Part shown: positions 1 to 8,619 of the stretch, piece after piece | Layout of the letters: each line of letters begins with the position of its first letter | How positions within the stretch are numbered: position 1 is the first letter of the stretch | Translations under genes and position numbers: made by a program | The notes under the pieces: generated by a model | Databases searched by the model: none | What the model was told of the DNA's origin: nothing | What the model saw: only the letters and a program-made list of their open reading frames with translations | Assembly: GCA_036381495.1 (NCBI GenBank) | Contig: DASVCS010000120.1 | Coordinates: 1 to 56,224, forward strand | Direction of reading: 5' to 3' | DNA length: 56,224 bases | Source of the DNA: DASVCS01 sp036381495 | GTDB lineage: Bacteria; Gemmatimonadota; Gemmatimonadetes; Longimicrobiales; RSA9

Positions 1-1418
1 CCCAACCCGGGCGTGAGCACCACCTCCACCTCCTCGCCCGGGAAGAACCCGGCCGCCGGCGCCGTCACCGTGCTCGTGCCGTTCCCCGCGTAGCTGGCCC
101 CCAGGAACTGCCGGCCGCTCTGCATCCCGTGCACCACGAACGTCTCCGCCGACGCCCCGACCACCACCGCATCGAAGCTCGCCGCGATCTGCGCGTTCTG
201 CGCGATCGAGCCCGCCGCATACGGATCCGGCGACAAGCCCGACCACGTCGCCGGGGACACGTTCACCAGGTAGCCCGTCGGATCCACGGCCGGACCCGCC
301 GCGCGCACACGACAGATCCGCCGGCTCGGGATCGTGCCGCCGTACACCCCCCCGGGCAAGAGCGTCACCAGACTTGCCCCCAGCGACGCCGCCCGCTCCC
401 CGAACGCCAACCGCCCGGCCAGCGCCTGCTCATCGAGCGACTGCGTCAGCTTCACCTCATCATCGTCCACGGCCAGGAACACCGCGGTCACGGTGAACGG
501 GTCGGCGGCCGGGTCGGCCTGGAGCGGCACCTTGAAGGCGAAGGTCACCACCCCATCGAACTGCCCCGGCGCCGGGTTCGCCGGCAGCGTGCGGCTCGTC
601 GGGTCGCCCGCGTTCTGCACCACGAAGCCGTAGGGGAAGACGTCGGTCACGCCGGCCGGGTCCGCCAGCGCCTGGATCGCATCCGCCTCCGCCTCCGTCA
701 GCACCTGGAGCACATCGGGTTCCACGGATTCTATCGTGTTCGTGCCCGGATCCTTGGCCGCCGCGCCCGTGGGGATGAGCTGGGCCGCGAGGGCGGGGTC
801 GGCCGCGTCGCCATTGAAGAGCTCGAGCACCGAGACCGCCGTCTGGTCGATCGTGCCGTCCGTGTCCACGGCGTAGAACGTCAGGTTCCGCCGCTCCGTG
901 TTGTAGCCCGCGCCGCCGCCGTCCGGCGCGTTCCGCACCCGGTAGGTGGCGTAGAGATAGCGCACGCCGCCGCTCCCCCGCACCCCGTCCGTGAAGCTTC
1001 CGGTCGAGAGCGGCTCGAGCTGGATCGTGCCGTCCCTGTCGCCCGTGCTGTCGTCGGGTAGGGTGAAGTCCTGGGGCGCAAGGCCGCCGGGCGCAGCACG
1101 GCCGGCCGTGCCGCCGGCCGCGCGCTCCGCGCGCACCCGCTCGAGCGCCTCGACGGTGGGCGCGCCGAGCGCGCTCGAGGTCACCTCTGCCGTGCCCAGC
1201 CCCGAGATCGTGATCTCGACCAGGCCGAGCATGCGAGGCGGGGTGCGGCCGCCGGGCTCCTCGCCGCCGGCCCTGGGCGTGGTGGGCTCGTCCGCGCAGC
1301 CGGCGAGCGCGAGGGCGAGCGTCAGGAGCGCGGGCAACGCGAGCGCCGGCCGGGCGCCCGGCCGTACATCCGCCCGGCCGGCCCCGCTGGGCCGGCGAAG
1401 TCCACGAATACGCCGCAT
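1..1418 (-). CDS. Lipoprotein, paralogue of the downstream FG-GAP protein; 3' end outside window
   Basis: The reading frame stays open from an ATG at 1416-1418 to the window edge, so the C-terminus is missing. GGAGGA lies 4-5 nt before the ATG. Residues 1-41 are a signal peptide with lipobox LALAGC (Cys41), which predicts a lipid-anchored envelope protein. The rest aligns almost without gaps to the protein at 2091-4244 (shared stretches ITISGLGT, EPLSTGSFTDG, YLYATYRVRNAPDGG and NLTFYAVDTDGTIDQTA), so the two are recent tandem duplicates. Any FG-GAP repeats would lie beyond the window. Function unknown; a secreted or surface protein is inferred from the family form. Confidence 0.85.
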   Translation of the reverse strand, partial: MRRIRGLRRPSGAGRADVRPGARPALALPALLTLALALAGCADEPTTPRAGGEEPGGRTPPRMLGLVEITISGLGTAEVTSSALGAPTVEALERVRAERAAGGTAGRAAPGGLAPQDFTLPDDSTGDRDGTIQLEPLSTGSFTDGVRGSGGVRYLYATYRVRNAPDGGGAGYNTERRNLTFYAVDTDGTIDQTAVSVLELFNGDAADPALAAQLIPTGAAAKDPGTNTIESVEPDVLQVLTEAEADAIQALADPAGVTDVFPYGFVVQNAGDPTSRTLPANPAPGQFDGVVTFAFKVPLQADPAADPFTVTAVFLAVDDDEVKLTQSLDEQALAGRLAFGERAASLGASLVTLLPGGVYGGTIPSRRICRVRAAGPAVDPTGYLVNVSPATWSGLSPDPYAAGSIAQNAQIAASFDAVVVGASAETFVVHGMQSGRQFLGASYAGNGTSTVTAPAAGFFPGEEVEVVLTPGL

Positions 1419-1780
1419 CGTTCCTCCGTCCCGAAGAAGAGAGTGGTGGTTCGCGGACGGAGATCATGTGGCCGTCCGTGGTCCAACCTCAATGATTCGC
1501 GCTGAGAACGATCGAGGTGTGGTCGCGACCCCGAAAACGCATGGCGCACCTTCCGCTGTCACAGAAGGATGTAAGTGCAGATCGGCGTCCGGGACGCGAG
1601 ATCGGGGAGACGCGCCGTGGGCGACATTCAATAGTAAGCGGTTTCCACGGAAATTCAAAGAATCGGTCCGTCCCCGTGGGGCGCCGGGCCCGCTGACGCC
1701 GACGGCGAGCGCGACGCGGCCGCGCGAGATCGAGGCGCGGCGCGTGCCATAGTCGCCGTCTCGTCCCGCCTGTGGCGCGC
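1419..1780. other. Intergenic region (362 bp)
   Basis: No credible coding sequence. Composition drops in GC around 1560-1670, where the candidate promoter for the leftward lipoprotein lies. The longer open frames here have arginine/proline-rich, high-GC shadow composition and no ribosome binding sites. Confidence 0.5.
1631..1658 (-). promoter_or_regulatory. Possible sigma70-type promoter for the 1-1418 lipoprotein
   Basis: Minus strand: TTGAAT (1653-1658), a 16-nt spacer, then TACTAT (1631-1636), in a locally AT-richer stretch. The 5' UTR would be about 210 nt. Each hexamer matches consensus at 4 of 6 positions, so this is only a candidate. Confidence 0.25.
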
Positions 1781-2011
1781 TCACGGGGAGATCGGCACGC
1801 TCTGCTGGAGCGTGAGCGCGCGCCAGACGCCCAGCCGCTCGAGCACGGGCGGGGCGTACGGGGCACGCAGCGTGCCGGGCGCGGCGCGCGGGGTTCCGGG
1901 CGCCGCACCCGTCGGGGCCGGGCACGGCGCAGCGCGCCGGGTTCCGGCGCGGAGGGCGGTGTCGGCCGGGTGCACGCGGCCTACGCTCGCGGGGTTCGTC
2001 AGCTTCTCCAT
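1781..2011 (-). CDS. 76-aa protein with lasso-RiPP leader motif
   Basis: ATG at 2009-2011, with GAAGGGG 5-6 nt upstream. The protein is Pro/Ala/Arg-rich for about 50 residues. It ends in YAPPVLERLGVWRALT (residues 52-67) followed by nine residues, LQQSVPISP. The YxxPxLxxLGxxxxLT pattern is the recognition motif of lasso-peptide leaders, bound by the RiPP recognition element of the B1 protein. The tail after Thr67 is too short and lacks the Gly1 and Asp/Glu acceptor of a lasso core. No B, C or ABC maturation genes are in the window. It is therefore an orphan leader-like protein, lying between two paralogous lipoprotein genes on the same strand. A 20-nt GC palindrome (2056-2075) separates it from the upstream gene. 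Confidence 0.6.
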   Translation of the reverse strand: MEKLTNPASVGRVHPADTALRAGTRRAAPCPAPTGAAPGTPRAAPGTLRAPYAPPVLERLGVWRALTLQQSVPISP

Positions 2012-2055
2012 GGTGGCCCCTTCGAGATCCTTCGTCCGCCGGCGGTCGGGCGCAT

Positions 2056-2075
2056 GCGCCGCCCGCGGGCGGCGC
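2056..2075. repeat. Perfect 20-nt GC palindrome
   Basis: GCGCCGCCCGCGGGCGGCGC is fully self-complementary. It lies between the stop of the FG-GAP lipoprotein (2091) and the start of the 76-aa leader-like ORF (2011). It could act as an attenuating or 3'-end hairpin; no T-tract follows on either strand. Confidence 0.5.
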
Positions 2076-2090
2076 CCGGCTGCTCCCGGG

Positions 2091-4244
2091 TCACTGGTTC
2101 GACAGCACCGAGACGTCGTCGGGGGTGCCGGGGAAGACGTCATCCGCCGTCACCGCCAGGTCCAGCGCGCCATCCCCGTCCAGATCGCCCAGCGCAACGG
2201 ACGCCGGGCCAGTGTCCACACCGTACGTGGCGGCGGGCGTGCCGACGAAGCTCCCGTCCCCCTGATTCGACAGCACCGAGACGCTATTGTCGCCCGCGTT
2301 CGTCACGACCAGGTCCAGGTCCCCGTCCCCGTCCACGTCGCCAAGCGCAACGGATCCCGGGCTATCGCCCACACTGTACGTGGTGGGCGGGCCGAAGCCC
2401 CCGTCGCCGTCGTTCAACAGCACTGAGACCGTGTCGGAAAACACGTTCGCCGTGACCAGGTCCAGGGCCCCATCCCCGTCCACGTCGCCCGACGCGACCG
2501 ACCACGGAGTGGTCGCGCCCACGCTGTACTGATTGAGCGAGCCGAAGCTGCCATTGCCCTGGTTCAAAAGCACCGAGACGGTGGTGTCGACCCAGTTCGC
2601 CATGGCCATGTCCAGGTCGCCATCCCCGTTCAGATCGCCCAGCACCACGGATCTCGACCCGTCGCCCACGCCGTACGTCATACCGCCCACGAACGTGCCC
2701 GACCCGTCGCTCGCCGCCACGCGGTAGCGGGCGACGATGGGCGCGCTGGCGCCCACGCCCGTCGTCACCGTCACCTCCACCTCCTCGCCCGGGAAGAAGT
2801 CGCCGCCCGGACCGGCCGCAAACACGAGCGACATCCCCACGCCGCCGTAGTCAGTCAAACCCGGCCGCCCGCTCTGGAACCCGTGTACGGCGAAGGTGGA
2901 CGGACCGGGCGAGACCACCCCCGGACAGCGCGCCACCGCCAGCCGTACCGTGCGCGGCAGCGTCTGGAACCCCGGCCGCAGCGGCGAGATCGGCAGCCAG
3001 GGCTCCGCGCCCGGCGTGGGGAAGAGCGTCGCGGTCGGGCTGCTCGCCGGCCCCGCCACCCGCACCTGGCAGAACACGCGCGGCGTCTCTCCTCCCCACA
3101 GCATCGCATCGCCCGCAGGCGGGAGCAGCGTGAGCACCTCCGCCTCGAGCGCGTCCGCCCGGGCATCGAACGCCAACCGCCCCGCCGGCGTCTGCTCCTC
3201 CACCGACTGCGTCAGCTTCACCTCATCATCATCCATGGCCAGGAAGAGCGCGCTCACCGTGAACGGGTCCTCGCCCGCCGTCGCCTGGAGCGGCACCTTG
3301 AAGGCGAAGGTCACGATCCCATCGAATTGCCCCGGCGCCGGGCTCGGCGGCAGCGTGCGGCTCGTCGGGTCACTCGGGTTGCGCACCACGAACCCGTAGG
3401 GGAAGACATCGTCCACGGTCACGCCCGCCGAGCCCGCCACCGCCTGGATCGCATCCGCCTCCGTCTCTGCCAGCGCCTGGAGGACATCAGGATTCGTAGG
3501 CGCAATCGCATCCGTGGTGGCGTCCTTGGCCACCGCCCCGGTGGGGATGAACTGGGCGGCGCGTGCCGAATCGGCTGGACTCCCATCGAAGCGGCTGAGC
3601 GAGGAGATGGCCGTCTGGTCGATCGTGCCGTCCGTGTCCACGGCGTAGAACGTCAGGTTCCGCCGCGACGTGTTGTAGCCCGTGCCGCCGCCGTCCGGCG
3701 CGTTCCGCACCCGGTAGGTGGCGTAGAGGTAGCGCACGCCCCCGCTCCCCCGCGCCCCGTCCGTGAAGCTGCCCGTCGAGAGCGGCTCGAGCTCGATCGT
3801 GCCATCCCCGCCGCCGGTGCCGGGGGCGGGCAGGGTGAAGTCCTGCGGCGCAAGGCCCCCGGGCGCCGCACGGCCCGCCGCGCCGCTGGCCTTCCGCTCC
3901 GCGCGCACCCGCTCGAGCGCCTCGACGGTGGGCGCACTGAGCGCGCTCGAAGTCACCTCGCCCGTGCCCAGCCCCGAGATCGTGATCTCGACCAGACCGA
4001 ACATGCGGGGCGGCGCGCGCCCGCCATGCTCCTCGCCGCCTGACTTCGGCATGGTCGGCTCGTCCGCGCACGCGGCGAGCGCAAGGGTGAGCGTCAGGAG
4101 TACAGTCCGGGCGAGCACCGGCCGCGAACCGGGCCGCGCGAATCGCGCGGCGCGCCCCGCCGCTCGCGCCACGGGGCCGGTACCAGGCCGCGCGTCCGCC
4201 TGGCCGGCCCCCGCGGGCCGGCAAAGTCCACGAATGCACCGCAT
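2091..4244 (-). CDS. FG-GAP/VCBS-repeat lipoprotein
   Basis: 717 aa. The ATG is preceded by GAGGGGGGAACC, a good ribosome binding site, and the paralogue at 1-1418 conserves the same start. The N-terminus is long before the lipobox LALAAC (Cys59); a GTG about 16 codons before the lipobox Cys is an alternative start. The central 450 residues match the paralogue. The C-terminus (about 525-717) carries four FG-GAP-type repeats, each with a calcium-binding DxDGDGxLD loop (DLNGDGDLD, DVDGDGALD, DVDGDGDLD, DLDGDGALD) and a SVLLNxGxGxF strand. Such repeats fold into an integrin-like beta-propeller, usually extracellular. It ends abruptly after the fourth repeat, so the propeller is incomplete by itself. 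Exact role unknown. Confidence 0.9.
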   Translation of the reverse strand: MRCIRGLCRPAGAGQADARPGTGPVARAAGRAARFARPGSRPVLARTVLLTLTLALAACADEPTMPKSGGEEHGGRAPPRMFGLVEITISGLGTGEVTSSALSAPTVEALERVRAERKASGAAGRAAPGGLAPQDFTLPAPGTGGGDGTIELEPLSTGSFTDGARGSGGVRYLYATYRVRNAPDGGGTGYNTSRRNLTFYAVDTDGTIDQTAISSLSRFDGSPADSARAAQFIPTGAVAKDATTDAIAPTNPDVLQALAETEADAIQAVAGSAGVTVDDVFPYGFVVRNPSDPTSRTLPPSPAPGQFDGIVTFAFKVPLQATAGEDPFTVSALFLAMDDDEVKLTQSVEEQTPAGRLAFDARADALEAEVLTLLPPAGDAMLWGGETPRVFCQVRVAGPASSPTATLFPTPGAEPWLPISPLRPGFQTLPRTVRLAVARCPGVVSPGPSTFAVHGFQSGRPGLTDYGGVGMSLVFAAGPGGDFFPGEEVEVTVTTGVGASAPIVARYRVAASDGSGTFVGGMTYGVGDGSRSVVLGDLNGDGDLDMAMANWVDTTVSVLLNQGNGSFGSLNQYSVGATTPWSVASGDVDGDGALDLVTANVFSDTVSVLLNDGDGGFGPPTTYSVGDSPGSVALGDVDGDGDLDLVVTNAGDNSVSVLSNQGDGSFVGTPAATYGVDTGPASVALGDLDGDGALDLAVTADDVFPGTPDDVSVLSNQ

Positions 4245-4340
4245 GGTTCCCCCCTCATCAGAGAAAGCGAGACTCGAGAATTGAACTCCTGCCGGCTTCG
4301 CCTCGCCCGTCGGCCCGCGCCGGCGGTACCCGGGGAAGCA

Positions 4341-4375
4341 AGCCCAGCCCTAGCCCTAGCCCTAGCCCTAGCCCT
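4341..4375 (-). repeat. (GGGCTA)n hexanucleotide repeat overlapping a stop codon
   Basis: Five tandem AGCCCT units on the plus strand (4346-4375) plus one partial unit. Read on the coding strand this is GGGCTAGGGCTAGGGCTA..., a G3N3 G-quadruplex pattern. The amidohydrolase stop TAG (4368-4370) is part of the array. Related elements follow the genes ending at 43624 and 45892. Confidence 0.85.
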
Positions 4376-6050
4376 CAAACACGACCTCGCCCTCGATCAC
4401 CGTGACGTCCACCCGAACCTCCGGGATCCGGACCGGATCGATCGTCAGGATGTCCTCCGAGAGCACGACGAGGTCCGCGCGCTTGCCGGGCTTCAACGTG
4501 CCCAGCTCGTCTTCGAGGAACCGCGCGTACGCGTCCCCCGCCGTGTAGGCGCGGAGCGCGTCCTCGACCGTGATCTTCTGCTCGGGCACCCAGCCCTCCG
4601 GCCGGCTGCCGTCCAGCGGCCGGCGGGTGACCGCCGCGTAGATGCCGAGCAGCGGATCGAGTGGCGCGACGGTCCAGTCGCTCCCGAAGGCCAGGCACGC
4701 GCCGGCATCCAGCAGGCTGCGGAACGCGTAGGCCGTCCGCGCGCGTTCCGCGCCGATGCGTCGCTCGGCCCAGCGCGCGTCGTCCATGGCGTGGTAGGGC
4801 TGCATCGAGGCGATCACGCCGAGCGCGCGGAACCGGCCGATCGCCTCGCGGCTCAGGTGCTGCGCGTGCTCGATGCGGAACCGCCGGTCGCGCGCGCCGT
4901 TTTCCGCCGCGACTTCGGCGAACGCATCCAGCAGCCAGTCGTTCGCGCGATCGCCGATCGCGTGCACGGCAATGCGCAGCCCGGCCGCGTCCGCTTCACC
5001 GATCCACGCGCGCAGCTCGGCCGGGTCCGTGACCGTGAGGCCCGCGGTCTCCGGCGCATCCGTGTACGGCTGGTGGAACCACGCAGTGCCCGAGCCGAGC
5101 GACCCATCGACGAAGCCCTTGACTCCGCCCCATCGCAGCCGGGCATCGCCGGTCCCCTCCGCCGCCACGAAGTCGCGCAGCCGCTGCCAGCTCCGGATCG
5201 GGACGAAGGCCTCGGCCCGCACCGCCAGCTCGCCCCGTTCCCGCGCACGCCGCAACGTTTCCAGGTGCGTCCAGCTCCCGGTGTCGGCGACCGTCCCCAT
5301 GTCCGTCACCCGCGTCACGCCGCGGGCGAGCGCGTGCGCCTGCGCGCGGCGGAGCGCGTCGTCGCATTCGGCGGCATCCGGCTCGGGGATGATGCGGGCC
5401 ACCCTCGCCATGGCCGCATCCTTCAGGATCCCGGTCGGCTCGCCGGTCTCCGGGTCGCGCACGATGGTGCCGCCCGGCGGGTCCGGCGTCTCCCGCGTGA
5501 TGCCGGCCAACTCGAGCGCGAGGCCGTTCGCCAGCGCCATATGCGCATCGAGCCGGCTCACGAAGACCGGGTGGCCGGGCGTGACCGCGTCGATCCACTC
5601 GCGCCGCGGGAGCCGCCGAGGCGCATCCGGCGCACCGTCGCGGGCGCCAGCGGCAGCCATCGCGCCACCGCTCCAACGTTCATGGTCCCAGTTGCCGCCG
5701 GTGATCCAGCGGCCCGGGGGGAGGGTCCGCGCGAACTCCGCGATCCGGCGTGTGAACTCCGCGGGGGTCGCCGCATCGCGCAGATCCACGCCCGCGAGCT
5801 GGAACCCGCCACTCAGGAAGTGCGTGTGACTGTCCGCGAGGCCGGGGACCACGAGCCGCCCATCCAGCGGGATCTCACGCGTGTCCGGCCCCGCGAGCCC
5901 GCGCACCTCCGCATCGCTCCCCACGTGCAGCACCCGCCCGTCCCGCACGGCGATCGCGGTGGCGTTCGGTGCGCCGGACACACCGGTCCAGACCACGCCG
6001 CCGGTGAAGACGAGATCCGCGGACCCGGCGCCCGTCGCGCGGCGGCCCAT
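4368..6050 (-). CDS. YtcJ-like metal-dependent amidohydrolase (amidohydrolase_3)
   Basis: 560 aa. Start chosen at 6050 because GGGGAG lies about 8 nt upstream; an in-frame ATG at 6098 has no such site. Family features in order: an N-terminal urease-like beta-sandwich strand (ADLVFTGGVVWTG), metal-binding HTH at residues 75-77 (LADSHTHFLSGG), VDGSLGSG, AVHAIGDRAND, RIEHAQHL, the acidic metal ligand in FGSDWTVAPLDPL, and a C-terminal ADLVVLSEDIL strand. YtcJ-type enzymes hydrolyse exocyclic amide bonds; the substrate is not predictable. No signal peptide, so cytoplasmic. It follows an alpha/alpha-toroid protein and an M20 deacylase on the same strand, so an N-acyl or amide catabolic context is possible. 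Confidence 0.9.
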   Translation of the reverse strand: MGRRATGAGSADLVFTGGVVWTGVSGAPNATAIAVRDGRVLHVGSDAEVRGLAGPDTREIPLDGRLVVPGLADSHTHFLSGGFQLAGVDLRDAATPAEFTRRIAEFARTLPPGRWITGGNWDHERWSGGAMAAAGARDGAPDAPRRLPRREWIDAVTPGHPVFVSRLDAHMALANGLALELAGITRETPDPPGGTIVRDPETGEPTGILKDAAMARVARIIPEPDAAECDDALRRAQAHALARGVTRVTDMGTVADTGSWTHLETLRRARERGELAVRAEAFVPIRSWQRLRDFVAAEGTGDARLRWGGVKGFVDGSLGSGTAWFHQPYTDAPETAGLTVTDPAELRAWIGEADAAGLRIAVHAIGDRANDWLLDAFAEVAAENGARDRRFRIEHAQHLSREAIGRFRALGVIASMQPYHAMDDARWAERRIGAERARTAYAFRSLLDAGACLAFGSDWTVAPLDPLLGIYAAVTRRPLDGSRPEGWVPEQKITVEDALRAYTAGDAYARFLEDELGTLKPGKRADLVVLSEDILTIDPVRIPEVRVDVTVIEGEVVFEG

Positions 6051-6175
6051 CAGGCGTCGCTCCCCGGCATCGCCCGCATCATCGCCTCGTGGTGGCATCG
6101 CGCGAGTCGCGCGCGTTCCACGCGCTGCGGACCCACATCATCACTCGTGACTGCAACCGTGGCGGCCGCCGCGCC

Positions 6176-7108
6176 TCAAGCGCGCGCTTCCTCGAGCGCG
6201 ACCGCGTAGTGAAGCGCACGCCACCCGATGCGCGTCCGACGCGTGGCCGGCTCGCGGTCCCACGTCCCGTCCGCGTGCTGCGTGACGGCCAGCATCCCGG
6301 CGCCCCGTCGGACCGCGGCATCCAGCGCCTCGCTGCCGCGGCCGGCACTCGCCGCCGCCAGCAGGATTTCGAGGATGTAGAACGCATCGAGATCCGGCCA
6401 ACTCCCGTCGGCGCGCTGCGAGCGGACCAATCGGTCGAGGCCGCGGCTCAACAGCTCGTCCGTCTCCGGCGTCGGCGGCGCTGCGAGCAGCGCGGAGAGC
6501 GCCACCGGCACCACATCGGGCGGCACCAGTTCGGGCACATCCCGCGGATCCAGTCGCAACAGGCGGTCGAGCCCCTCCAGATGTAATACGACATCGGGGC
6601 CCGCGACCCGACATCGCAGCAGGCTCCGCAGCGCGACGCACGACGCGCCGAGCAGCGCCGCCGGTCCCGCCGGCAGCACCGCGCCGCACCCGAGCATCAC
6701 CGCTCCATCGCGTCCCGGCGCGAAGAACCCGCCCAGGAAGTGGTTGCAGGCGCCGAGCGCGTGTCGCTCCGGCGTGCAGCCGTCCCCGAAGCGGCCGGGG
6801 CCGCCCTGCCGCCGGCGCAGCCAGTCCAGAGCGCTCTTCACGGCAGCGTCCGGCTCCGCGCCCGGGGCCGGCGCCTCCAGTTCGAGGAGCAGCTCCAGCG
6901 ATTCCGCCGTCACCACCAGGTCCTCGTCCCAGCTCCCGCCCGGAAGTTGGCGCGAACGCAGCTCTTCCGCGTAATCCGCCGCCAACGCGGCATCGTCCGC
7001 GCGCGCCCGGCCCGCCTCCCGCCGCGCGAGCAACGGCTCCGCACCGGGGGCAGCAAGGAACCCCTCCTCGGTGCGCCGCAGCGCCCGCTTCAAGATCTCC
7101 GGTGTCAT
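6176..7108 (-). CDS. Alpha/alpha-toroid (terpene cyclase/prenyltransferase-fold) protein
   Basis: 310 aa. At least three repeats resemble the QW motifs of the squalene-hopene cyclase and prenyltransferase-beta toroid fold: RQLPGGSWDEDLVVTAESL, RSQRADGSWPDLDAFYI and VTQHADGTWDREPATRRT, each followed by an alanine/leucine-rich helix. There is no DxDD cyclase motif and no zinc-ligand set typical of farnesyltransferase beta, so catalysis is unproven. The start is 7 bp after the stop of the M20 deacylase, indicating one operon. No signal peptide. Fold assignment is fairly sure; function is unknown. Confidence 0.75.
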   Translation of the reverse strand: MTPEILKRALRRTEEGFLAAPGAEPLLARREAGRARADDAALAADYAEELRSRQLPGGSWDEDLVVTAESLELLLELEAPAPGAEPDAAVKSALDWLRRRQGGPGRFGDGCTPERHALGACNHFLGGFFAPGRDGAVMLGCGAVLPAGPAALLGASCVALRSLLRCRVAGPDVVLHLEGLDRLLRLDPRDVPELVPPDVVPVALSALLAAPPTPETDELLSRGLDRLVRSQRADGSWPDLDAFYILEILLAAASAGRGSEALDAAVRRGAGMLAVTQHADGTWDREPATRRTRIGWRALHYAVALEEARA

Positions 7109-7115
7109 GAACGCA

Positions 7116-8267
7116 TCAGTCGAGATATCCGTGGATCAGGGCTTCGAGGACATCACGCGCGGCCAGGATCTCCGATTCCGCCACCGACTCATCGGGAGAA
7201 TGCGCATCTTCGATGCTGCCCGGACCGAAGCAGATCGCGGGGATCCCCGCCTCGTTGAACCACGCCGCATCGACCCAGGCGCTCATCCCCGCCCGCACCG
7301 GCGCACGGCCCGTCTCCCGCAACGCCGCATCCAGCGCCTGGAGCAGCGGCGACGTCTCGTCCACCTCCGTCCCTGGCCGCGCCAGCGCCACCGCCACCAC
7401 CGCGTCCAACGCGGGGATCTCCGCACGCAACTCCTCGAGCAACGCCTCCACCTCCGCACGCGCCGACGCCGCCGTCTCACCCGGCAGCGTTCGCCGCTCG
7501 ACCACCAGACGACACACATCCGGGTACACCGACGGCGCACTGCCACCCGCGATCGTCCCCGCGTGCACCGTCCCGTGCCCGAGCAGCGGATGCGCCGGCC
7601 GCGCCCGCAACGCCGCTTCCAGCTCATCCAGCCGCGCCAGAAACCGGCCCGCGTGACGGATCGCGTCCACACCGCGCTCCGGCCGCGAACCGTGCGCCGC
7701 GCGCCCGCGGAACTCGATGTCGAGCCACACGAACCCCTTGTGCGCCGGCATGACCGCAAGCGACGTCGGCTCGCAGACCACCGCGCCATCCGCTTCGAGC
7801 CCGGCATCGAGCACCGCGGCAAGCCCCCGGCTCGCGTGCTCCTCGTCCGCAACCAGCACCACCAACAACTCACCGCGAAACCGACAGGCACGGACCGCAT
7901 CCCGCGCCGCAGCCAGCAGCGCGCCGACACCCGCCTTCATGTCGCACGCGCCGCGGCCGTACAGCCGCCCACCCCGCCGCTCCGCCGCGAACGGCGCCAC
8001 CGACATCCCAGCCACCCCCACCGTGTCCAGATGCCCGTTCAGAACCAGGCGCCGCCCCATGCCACGCCGCACCCGCCCCACGACGCTCGGCCGCCCCGCT
8101 CCCGCCTCGATCGTCTCGACGGCGAAACCCCAACCCTCCAGCCACTCCGCGACCCGCGCCGCGATCTCCGACTCGCCCGCGCCCCCCGCCTCGAGCACGG
8201 GATTCACCGATGGAATCCCGACCAACGCCTCGGTCAACGCCACCGCATCGGCTCGATCCCACGTCAT
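7116..8267 (-). CDS. M20 family metallopeptidase (ArgE/DapE/acetylornithine deacetylase-like)
   Basis: 383 aa from the ATG at 8267; an in-frame ATG at 8297 would add ten atypical residues (MGHTCCRECT). M20 signatures in order: GHLDTV (His79, Asp81), RGACDMKAG (bridging Asp109), VADEEHAS (general-base Glu pair), CEPTSL, the dimerisation lid domain starting at KGFVWLDIEFRGRAAHGSRP, and the C-terminal zinc His in CFGPGSIEDAHSPDE. These enzymes remove N-acyl groups from amino acids using two zinc ions in the cytoplasm. It heads a tight minus-strand operon with the toroid protein. Exact substrate unknown. Confidence 0.9.
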   Translation of the reverse strand: MTWDRADAVALTEALVGIPSVNPVLEAGGAGESEIAARVAEWLEGWGFAVETIEAGAGRPSVVGRVRRGMGRRLVLNGHLDTVGVAGMSVAPFAAERRGGRLYGRGACDMKAGVGALLAAARDAVRACRFRGELLVVLVADEEHASRGLAAVLDAGLEADGAVVCEPTSLAVMPAHKGFVWLDIEFRGRAAHGSRPERGVDAIRHAGRFLARLDELEAALRARPAHPLLGHGTVHAGTIAGGSAPSVYPDVCRLVVERRTLPGETAASARAEVEALLEELRAEIPALDAVVAVALARPGTEVDETSPLLQALDAALRETGRAPVRAGMSAWVDAAWFNEAGIPAICFGPGSIEDAHSPDESVAESEILAARDVLEALIHGYLD

Positions 8268-8463
8268 TGTGCACTCACGGCAGCAGGTGTGGCCCATGTG
8301 TCACATCGCCGCGACACCCCCGCGCTCCAGAGTGGACAAAATTCCCCGAGGTTGCGCATTTTTGTTCGGTTTTCGTCCGGCACGAATCGTGCTTCTTGCG
8401 ATGCCGCCCGGTTCCCCGGACGGGTTCGCTCCGACCTCCAACGCGGGAGGAGTTATTCGCACC

Positions 8464-8619
8464 TTGAGAGTCAGTCTGCTCGCCGTGGCCGCTCTCGCCG
8501 TCGGCATCCTCGTCTCGAAACAGCGCCAGGACCGTCCGGATTCACTCCACACGGTCCCCGGCGATGCCACGCCATCGCCCGACCGCTCGCTCGAAGCCAT
8601 CCGCGCCGCCGGCCTCTGA
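8464..8619 (+). CDS. Small single-pass membrane protein (51 aa)
   Basis: TTG start with GGGAGGAG 11 nt upstream. Residues 3-17 (VSLLAVAALAVGILV) form a transmembrane helix or uncleaved signal. A polar tail follows, ending SLEAIRAAGL. No family recognised. Divergent from the M20 deacylase, sharing a 196-bp upstream region. An in-frame ATT at 8455 lies closer to the ribosome binding site. Coding status rests on the ribosome binding site plus the membrane segment. Confidence 0.45.
   Translation: MRVSLLAVAALAVGILVSKQRQDRPDSLHTVPGDATPSPDRSLEAIRAAGL

Noticed and set aside
4281..6209. Long plus-strand open frame opposite the amidohydrolase
   Set aside because: Arg/Pro/His-rich composition, no motif, fully antisense to a gene with all amidohydrolase signatures.
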